NCBI GenBank assembly: GCA_012932865.1
Contig: SAXG01000013.1
Location: 1 to 64,000 of the forward strand
Reading direction: 5' to 3'
Length of the DNA stretch: 64,000 bases
DNA from: Amylostereum areolatum
Taxonomy: Eukaryota > Basidiomycota > Agaricomycetes > Russulales > Stereaceae
How positions within the stretch are numbered: the stretch's first letter is position 1; the number at the start of each line of letters is the position of its first letter. A model generated the notes under the pieces. It worked only from the letters and a program-made list of their open reading frames with translations. It was not told where the DNA came from and searched no databases. This document shows, in pieces, positions 57,084 through 64,000 of the stretch. Made by a program: the position numbers and the translations under genes.

Positions 57084-58935
57084 ATGGCTGGAGAGGAAAT
57101 GGTTATTAAGGTGTGTTTCTTATGCGCGCCGTCTCTTTCGTCGTCCTAACTCATGAGGAAAGTGCACGCCGTATGACTCCCCGCTCTCTCACCGCCTCTC
57201 CCGCGACCCCGACGCTCGCCGGAACGCGTGGAACATCCTCCAGACGAAGGAGAAGATCGCGTACGCGGCCCTGTGCAAGATACGGACGGAGATGAACGCG
57301 CTCCTGCCCATCTCCCTCCTGCCCGTCGAAGTCCTCTGCGAAGTCTTCGCCCGAGCCGCCGCCGCGGACCCCATGTCCGTCTCTCGCCGCCTCCCTCGCG
57401 CGAGCGGTTGGATCGTCCTCTCCTACGTCTGCAGGAGCTGGCGAGAGACCGCCCTCGGCTGCCCCACGCTCTGGACGGCCGTACCGCTCAACGGTGGGAA
57501 GGACTGGCTCGCCACGTTTCTGGACCGTTCCCGCGCGGCTGCCATCGACGTCACGGCGTCGGCCATGAACCTGCAGCGGCGCGCCATCTTGACCGTCTTG
57601 CCCGAGCACCTCCACCGCGTCCGCAAGCTTTCCGTCTACGTGGACAGCCAAGACATCCTTGACGCCCTGTCCTCGCCCGCCCTCCGCCTCGAACATCTCG
57701 ACCTCGTCTGCTTCGTTCACGGCCCCGCGCCCCTGTCCTTCCCGGACCTCTTCGCTGGCCACGCGCCGCGCCTCGCCACCGTCGCCCTCTCCGAGTCTCC
57801 CGCCTTTCCCGCACACCCCACCCTCTACGCCAACGTCTCAAAATTTACCGTCCACCGCAGCCTGCTCGACCCCAACACGTTCCGCGTCCCCTCCGTCTCC
57901 GCCTTCTTTTCCACCCTCCAGAGCATGTCCAGGATCACGGACCTGCAGCTGAACGGCTGTCTCCCCGCGATGTCGGGCCCGCCGTGGCCGGAACACGCCC
58001 TCCATCTCCCCCACCTTTCCCACTTGGAGCTCGTCGGCCCCATCGCGCACGTCTCCGGCGTCCTGCACCAGATCCGGCTCGCGCGAGCGTGCACCCTCCG
58101 CGTGCTCTGCGAGATGTCGGACGACCCGTCGACGGACGCGCACGACGTGCCCGCGCTCGTCCGCGCCCTGCACCAGACAGGGTTTTTCGGCTCGAGCGCG
58201 CACAAGCCCGGAGACGCGTTCGTCGTGCGCGCGCTCAGCCTGTCCTCCTACGTCGAGGACCGCCTCGACGTCTCCGCGTGGCGCACGCCCTGCTGCGCCG
58301 ACGACTGCAGCGCGCTCCTCTCCCACAAGGACGCGCAGCTCTCGCTCGACTTCGAGTGGCCCGAGACGGTCACGCCCGCCGCGCACGAGCGGCGCCATTC
58401 CGCCGTGGCCGCGTTCGTGTGCCGCGCGCTCCCGCTCGCCGCGCTCGAGGTCCTCCTCGTCGAGTCTCTCTGGTTTGGGTGGTCCGCGGACAAGTGGAGA
58501 ACGCTCTTCGGACGGTGCGCGAACGTGAGGTCCGTGCACAGCGGGCACGTGGATGCGATCGCCCTCCTCCACGCGCTCCTCCCTCCCTCCGCGCCCGGGC
58601 CACCGTCCGACGGCGGCGCGAGCGAGGTCCTGTTCCCGTCCCTCTCCAGCGTGTCCGTCTTCCACGCCGACTTCTCCGGACTCGCGACGGGGGGCTCCGC
58701 GGAGGCCGCGCGCGACTGGCTGCGCAGGCTTTTCGAGGCGCGACGCGCGATGGGCCATCCTGTGGCGAAGCTGCTGGTGGGGAAGAACGACAGCACGCGG
58801 GATTGGGCTGCGGGGTTGCGGGACGTCGTGAGCGTGCTTTGGCTGCACGAGGTGCTGGCCATGGGGCGTGATACCCTCTTCACGAGCACGGACTGGCAGG
58901 CGTACGACTGGGATCAGGACGGGCATTGGGATTAG
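57084..58935 (+). CDS. F-box-like/LRR protein I
   Basis: Exons 57084-57110 (MAGEEMVIK) and 57163-58935 give 599 residues; the intron has a clear CTAAC branch site. The lead-in RDPDARRNAWNILQTKEK and F-box-like motif (LLPISLLPVEVLCEVFARA ... LSYVCRSWRETALGCPTLW) are followed by leucine-rich segments (ALHLPHLSHLELVGPIAHV, DWLRRLFEARR). It is intact and noticeably GC-rich at third positions compared with genes C and D. It belongs to the C-D-H-I subfamily. Confidence 0.9.
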
Positions 58936-59149
58936 AGGTGGGCCGTGCACAGTGCTCTTAAGTTCCAAACTTGAATGCTCGGTTCCTCCTGCTCGTACTT
59001 AGGCTTGGCGTTTGAACTTTGAAGGAACAGGGACGCGTGGAATCCGGACGGGGTACTTAGTCTACCAACACAAAATAATACAGTGACCGCGTTGGATATG
59101 TTGCCTTGCTAAACGTAGCCCGCGGCTCGAACACGACATCCTAGCCCTC

Positions 59150-60460
59150 TCACGCCGTCGCCCAATTGTCGCCCACGCGGTCGGTCTAAATCGGTTTCTC
59201 GTCAGGGTGAACAGAGAAAACTCGGGCAGCAAAAAAAGAAAGCCCGTGAAGGCCAGTCACCAATCTGAAGTACTTCGGGAGCCGGCTCCAGAAATGCTCG
59301 CGGGCGCGCGCCCGGCGGTCCGTCAGCTTGTGCATGCACGAAGAACAGATCGGGTCCGGCCCTATCGTGTCGTAGTCGTTCGCGACCGTGTGCAGCCACA
59401 AGAGCACGTCGCCGTATTCGTTCACGTGCTTGAGCTGCTTCAGCCAGTGGGACCGTATGCGGTCTCCGCAGACGCTCTTGGGACGCTTCTGGCAGCCCGA
59501 TAAGGCCTTCCCGGGTTCGTGCATGTCGTCGGGGAGGGGGATGAGGTGGATGTTGGTAAGGTCTTGGAGGGTGGCCATGCCCTCGACCAGCGCCTTCATC
59601 TCTCCCGTGCTCAGGATCGACGTGTCCGTTTTGCGAACGACCCCGGGCCCACACTTGCCGTTGCGCACGTGGACGCGCAGGAGGTCGTAGTATGCGATCG
59701 GCAGCAGCTCCGGTACGTTTAGATCGATCGCGAGGCGGATCGACTTGGCTGACAGGAAAGGTACGTCGATGGGTGAATACACTCGACGCTGGGAGAGGGG
59801 CCGCTTACCGGGGTCCTCGTACAGCTGGGACACGTCCAGCACCTGGCCCTCGGCGAGATCCTTGGGGTAATCCTCGTTCGTGGTGATGCTGTTCTGCAGC
59901 TCGTGCCAATCCGCGAGCCGGGTGGGCCACACGATTTGGAACGCGGTGATGACCGTATCGCGCAGGTTCTGGACGTCGTACTTCGTCGCCAACCGGAGGA
60001 TGCCTGGATACTCTGGCGGGATTGTCGTGTACCTCCGCGGCACGAGGCGATGCAGCTGCGTGGTCCTATCGTGCCCTGCTGTCGTACCGCTGTCGTACCA
60101 GGAACGAGGAAGAACGACGCACTCGGGAAAGTATAAAGCACTCAGAAAGTGCGCCACATCGTCCGGGGAGTCCGGCATGTCCATGATGGGAAGCCCCTCG
60201 AACGTCTCCGATCCGATATGGAACGCGGCCTGAGGGCCGTCGAAGAGATCGCGAAAGACGGAGGAGTGGAGGGCGAGAACGCCCTTGTGGACTTTGTAGA
60301 GAATATGGTGTGGCGCGGGGGATCCGGCGGGCGTGGAGATGGTGCGAAGCAGGATGTTGCCGTCCTGTATCCAAAGTTCGCCGCTCCGCATGATGATCGG
60401 AGCGATGTCGTCGACCATGTCGTCCGAAGACGAGGAGGGTGTGGAGGCTGTAGAGGACAT
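59150..60460 (-). CDS. BTB/POZ-domain protein L
   Basis: Exons complement(59150-59185, 59261-59748, 59809-60065, 60123-60460) encode 372 residues. All three introns happen to be readable, so a single long frame covers 59186-60460, but the splice sites and phases match the other BTB genes and the removed segments are not conserved. BTB core: ELWIQDGNILLRT, LYKVHKGVLALHSSVFRDLF, MDMPDSPDDVAHFLSALYF. C-terminal half: LSGCQKRPKSVCGDRIRSHW and ICSSCMHKL. The last microexon ends VGDNWATA. The basic cluster seen before the BTB domain in its paralogs is absent here. The frame is intact. Confidence 0.9.
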
Positions 60461-60889
60461 GGTCGCCCACGACTGAGAATGATAATGAAGGTCGGGAGTT
60501 GCTGATTGCCAAAAGACGCCTGACGACGGCGGCCGTGAGAAGGGCGTGTGGAAGAATCTGCATGCACGTCATTTCTCTATGAACGAACTTACAAAGGTAC
60601 ATGGCCAAGTACGAGCTGCATCGACCGATACTATAATAGATGGGAGTTTATACTTAGAATGCTGTGATTCGGCGGTCGTTACTTCGTACGCCCGTCGCCG
60701 CATACCCGGAATCATCGTGTTGGATTACTCTTGAAAATGATAAGTACGTGTAAAGCAGTAGTAGAAGATTATGGTAGATCGGAGGAAGAATTATCGAAGA
60801 CAGTAACCATAATATGTATATCTCGTCTGGCACAGTCATAGAAATGGGGTAACCGTATAGACCACGGGCTTGAGGTAATAGAATATGAA
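60461..60889. other. Intergenic, no gene seen
   Basis: AT-richer spacer between BTB L and a BTB exon-1 fragment. Nothing recognised. Confidence 0.45.
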
Positions 60890-61013
60890 TGAGGACGATG
60901 TTGCCATCAGAGAGCCAGAGGTCGGTGATCTTGATGACTGTTGGCGCAACACCATCTCCTTCGACGCGAGAGCGTTTCGGGGGGCGCTCAGATGCCAAGG
61001 ATGATGTGGCCAT
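60890..61013 (-). pseudogene. BTB gene fragment, first ~40 codons only
   Basis: From ATG 61013 the frame reads like the start of the BTB family (ERPPKRSRVEGDG, then ITDLWLSDGNIVL) and then loses all similarity in the middle of the first BTB strand. No further BTB exons lie downstream on this strand before gene N's 3' end on its other side. It is a truncated duplicate, probably left by a deletion or partial copy. Confidence 0.8.
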
Positions 61014-61255
61014 GGTCGGTGATGCTCGCGGCAGATAGCTGAAAGTTAAGGACAACGACGACCGCGCGCCGGCGCCAAAAAGGAAAACGCGGTCATGCCA
61101 GTGTGTACGTGATCCAATTGCCCGTAGTACATACCACAGTGGAACATAGTCCATATATAGAAAGCTTGAAATCAGGGCATCTATAGTTACAGGCCACTCG
61201 GCAAGACGACAGGATTATGTATCGAGTAGGTATGTATTCGTATCGTCATTCGGCG

Positions 61256-62533
61256 CTAAGTTCCCGCCCAATTTTGCCCTACCAGTCCAGTCTAAATTTC
61301 AGCGAGTCAGCCTTGAAGCTTGAACAACATCGATCAGCAGCACAATGTGATCAGTCCTCACCAGTGCGAAGAAAATAGGGAGACACCTCCATATAATATC
61401 TCTGTATCCCGACAGGATGGCTGCAGGTGAGGCACTGCACGATGTGCACGCAGCACTCGCTTTGAGCGTGTTTGCCGTCGTGTGAAGCCACATCAGACTG
61501 TCGCCAAGCGATATATCCATCGAGATATTGTCCAGCCACTCCCTCTGTAGGGTCTCGTTGCAAGGACCTTGTTCGCATTCTGCGGATGTCCGTGATTCGA
61601 TGTGTTTATGGAAAGGGCCAATCATGAGAGTGCCCGCCACGTGTTGAACCTCGCCTATGCCTATAAGAAGATGTTCGAGCTCTTCTACGCTGAGGATGGA
61701 TATATTGCGTTCGCGGAAGTACTTGGACGCAGGAGAGCACCCCCCATTTCGCGCATAGATCCGCGCGAGGTCGTAATATGCGACGGGGAGCACTTCTGGA
61801 ACGCCACAATCGTACGCAAGCCGAATAGCTTTCGCTAATCATACGAAAACGAGCGGGTCGGCCAACGGAGACAGTATTATTTAAGGAAAAGGTGTCACGC
61901 ACTGGGGTCTTCGTAGAGGTCAGAGACGTCCGCCCTCTCGCCCTCGTTAACTTCCGGGAAGGGTCCATCCTTGAGGATGGCCATCTGTAGGCTGTCCCAA
62001 TCGGCGAGCCTCGAGGGCCACACGAGCTTGAGAGCGGAGATCATTGACTCGCGCAGACTTTGGACATCGTATTTGGTGGACAGTCGAAGGATACCTGCGT
62101 ACCCGTCCGGAAGCATCTTTAGGGGTGGCGCGACATGATGCCGTTGAGTGTATCTGCAAGAAGGTCACATCATATATTTACTTCAGATATGAAAGCAGAT
62201 TTCAACGCACTGTGGAAAGTAAAGGGCTTTGAGGAAATGCCCAATGTCGTCGGGGGAGTCAAGCATGTCCATCACTGGAAGCTTCTCGAACGTCTCCGAT
62301 CCAACATCGAAAGCAGCCTGAGGCCCGTCAAAAAGATCGCGGAAGACTGATGAGTTGAGGGCGAGAACACCCTTGTGGATTTTGTAGAGTGTGTGATGGG
62401 GTGTGGCAGACTTCGGGGGTGTGGAGATGGTGCGAAAGATGATATTGCCGTCGAGGAGCCAAAGGTCAGTGCTCTTGACGATGGCTGGCGCAGTAGAATC
62501 TCTTGCTATATGAGGAAGTTTAGAGGAAGCCAT
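61256..62533 (-). CDS. BTB/POZ-domain protein N
   Basis: Exons complement(61256-61291, 61362-61834, 61903-62153, 62211-62533) encode 360 residues. BTB core: DLWLLDGNIIFRT, LYKIHKGVLALNSSVFRDLF, MDMLDSPDDIGHFLKALYF. The second exon starts YTQRHHVAPPLKMLPDGYAG, closest to gene J. The cysteine quartet is spaced more tightly here (AECEQGPCNETLQREW and AACTSCSA), since exon 3 is about 15 nt shorter than in its paralogs. The terminal microexon ends VGQNWAGT. The frame is intact. Confidence 0.9.
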
Positions 62534-63691
62534 GATTGACGATGGTCGTTCAGATGAAAGCTGAAAGCCCTGATAACGACGGCGCCAAACCCCAAAGGCG
62601 CGACGACAGTGAGATCATGATACGTGGGAATAAAACGTACTATGCAAGACAGCCTCGAGGCAGCCGTACTTAGCTAATTGGGATGCAGAGCTACTTATTG
62701 GAAGGGCAGTTCGGACTGATAGCGAGAATAAACGAAATGAGTGTTCTGCGCAGGCGATGACCAGATTTCACTCTCAACATTGAGTAAGATGGCGAAAGCC
62801 CTGGTATGGTACACACCCATTCAAAGCGCCAGCATCGAACCAGAACATCACGCTATCCTTTCAGCCTCTCCATGGGCACGTCGGTCGGTCTCGTGCGGCC
62901 TCCCAGCCATCCCTCGCATGACGCGCTACTCCAACCTCCCGCACGCACGAAGCTTCAGGTTGAGTGTCAGCTCGAGGTCGCCTGCGACGAAAGGGAAGGT
63001 GACAATCGGAACTGGGGAGAGGCCGGACGCAGACTGCAGACCAACTGGGGTTTTTGGATCGACGCGCGTAACCGTGGTGTCGTCGATAAACAGGACGTCG
63101 GGCACGCGATGATGCACTTGAGCGCCCAAGTATGACTGCCATGCTTGATAGAACCACGCGCATCGTGCTCGCGAAGGAAGCTGGCAGTACTTAGTTGAGT
63201 CGACTACAGCCAGCAGCGAGAGTTAGTGTATGCCCTGGGTAAAGTCACGACCAAAAACATACCGGATTGTGGAGCATGGGCGCCGCGGGAGCCGCAGCCA
63301 TCGCATGGAGTGGCGCGGGCGTGGATTATTGAAAAAGAAAAAGACTAAGATGGACGTGGGCAGGCTGTGCTGACGCCGGCGCTGGGTCCGTAGGCACACG
63401 TTCACCAAGCGTGAGGTGGGCCTTTCGACCTAGTGGAACTGCCGCTTGGATGCTATCGCGAGGTGTGTTGGCGGGCGTTGGGTGGTAGCCTCGTAAAGTG
63501 GAAGAGAGTTGCGGATGAAGGGGTGTGGGGAGAATGTCGATGTGGAAGCGGAGAAGCGCAGAGACGACGTCGGGGAAATGCCTTCAATCGGTTCGGTCAA
63601 CGCGCGAAGGAGGAAAACGGCAAAGAAGACGCACCAATGACCATACACCATAAGAGCCCGTTCTATTTCCGCCTCGTTTCGAGCATGGCTT
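62534..63691. other. 1.2 kb without a resolved gene
   Basis: A minus-strand stretch at 62926-63129 reads like protein (VPDVLFIDDTTVTRVDPKTP) and may be an exon of a gene that enters from the right edge, but I cannot connect it by splice sites with confidence. The left edge is the promoter of BTB N. Confidence 0.4.
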
Positions 63692-63952
63692 TCAGGACAG
63701 CAGAGGATCGAGGCAGAGGCGCCCATGTGCCAGTGCTGTCCGCGGTGCTTGTGAATGAGAACGTCGAAGTCTCTGAAGGTGAGCGTTGAATGTCGAGTAA
63801 TCGAGTCCAGCGCCTTGGCAGTACACGCGCAAACGTATTTCCGCATTAAGGGCATCCGAGCAGGCGGACAGAATAGCTATAATCGGATGTATGAGGGAGA
63901 GATCATCATGCTCCGGTGGAGAATACGAATACGCACCTAGAAGGTAAGCCAA
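63692..63952 (-). CDS. Possible partial gene at right edge, unknown function
   Basis: This minus-strand frame includes a protein-like run (ILSACSDALNAEIRLRVYCQG, then DYSTFNAHLQRLR). A GTGCGT donor at about 63936 and a TATAG acceptor at about 63880 suggest an intron with an upstream exon (LSPTSLAYLL) near 63950. The gene would run off the window to the right. I do not recognise the family and the exon ends are uncertain. Confidence 0.3.
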   Translation of the reverse strand: MAYLLGAYSYSPPEHDDLSLIHPIIAILSACSDALNAEIRLRVYCQGAGLDYSTFNAHLQRLRRSHSQAPRTALAHGRLCLDPLLS

Positions 63953-64000
63953 CGACGTCGGCGAGAGGGGAAAATATCGACAGCATCCTGTGTTTGATAA

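Noticed and set aside
59186..60460. BTB L as one uninterrupted exon.
   Set aside because: Introns are in frame by chance; splice sites, phases and paralog comparison show three introns and a terminal microexon at 59150-59185.
1..64000. CRISPR arrays, bacterial operons, Shine-Dalgarno sites.
   Set aside because: Telomere repeat, spliceosomal introns and tRNA introns show a eukaryotic chromosome; no regularly spaced short repeats were seen besides telomere and microsatellite tracts.

Overview
The window starts at a chromosome end. Bases 1-96 are (CCCTAA)n, the C-rich strand of a TTAGGG telomere, followed by a subtelomeric unit present twice. Short GT-AG introns of about 50-65 bp, large F-box-like and BTB gene families, a hAT element, a LINE with a short A/T-rich tail, and intron-containing tRNAs all point to a filamentous basidiomycete, most likely an Agaricomycete. 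The species cannot be read from the sequence.

Layout. 1-1722: telomere, two ~575 bp subtelomeric units and interstitial telomere tracts. 1638-2156: an ORF whose C-terminus runs into telomere repeat. 4.5-12.1 kb: an F-box-like gene, the microtubule plus-end protein EB1 and a membrane-anchored aspartic protease. 12728-14249: a hAT-type element with a perfect 8 bp target duplication. 14.3-18.7 kb: tRNA-Thr, mitochondrial ribosomal protein uS7m and a TTC27/Emw1-type TPR protein. 20.8-22.7 kb: a GNAT acetyltransferase with a 5'-truncated LINE inserted at its 5' side. 23.5-29.1 kb: an F-box-like gene, a 194 bp inverted repeat pair and the AP-2 sigma subunit. 29.6-62.5 kb: an accessory block of seven F-box-like genes and seven BTB genes or remnants, interspersed with a multi-pass membrane protein, tRNA-Gly, a secreted agmatinase and an MFS transporter. 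The last 1.4 kb holds only a weak partial gene candidate.

Two adaptor families dominate. F-box proteins normally bring substrates to SCF (cullin-1) ligases, and many BTB proteins do so for cullin-3, so the 29.6-62.5 kb block reads as a rapidly evolving store of candidate ubiquitin-ligase adaptors beside single-copy housekeeping genes. Four F-box paralogs share a two-exon structure with a 9-10 codon first exon. The complete BTB paralogs share a four-exon structure ending in a 36 nt microexon, and all copies reaching that far carry a cysteine quartet after the BTB domain. Tandem copies, frameshifts, a nonsense codon and truncated pieces show birth-and-death evolution.

Several reading frames, including that of a conserved housekeeping gene (TTC27), are broken by single-base changes that are mostly insertions. 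Some may be assembly errors, so disrupted frames are flagged individually. Exon coordinates were derived by hand from splice signals, phase consistency and comparison between paralogs.
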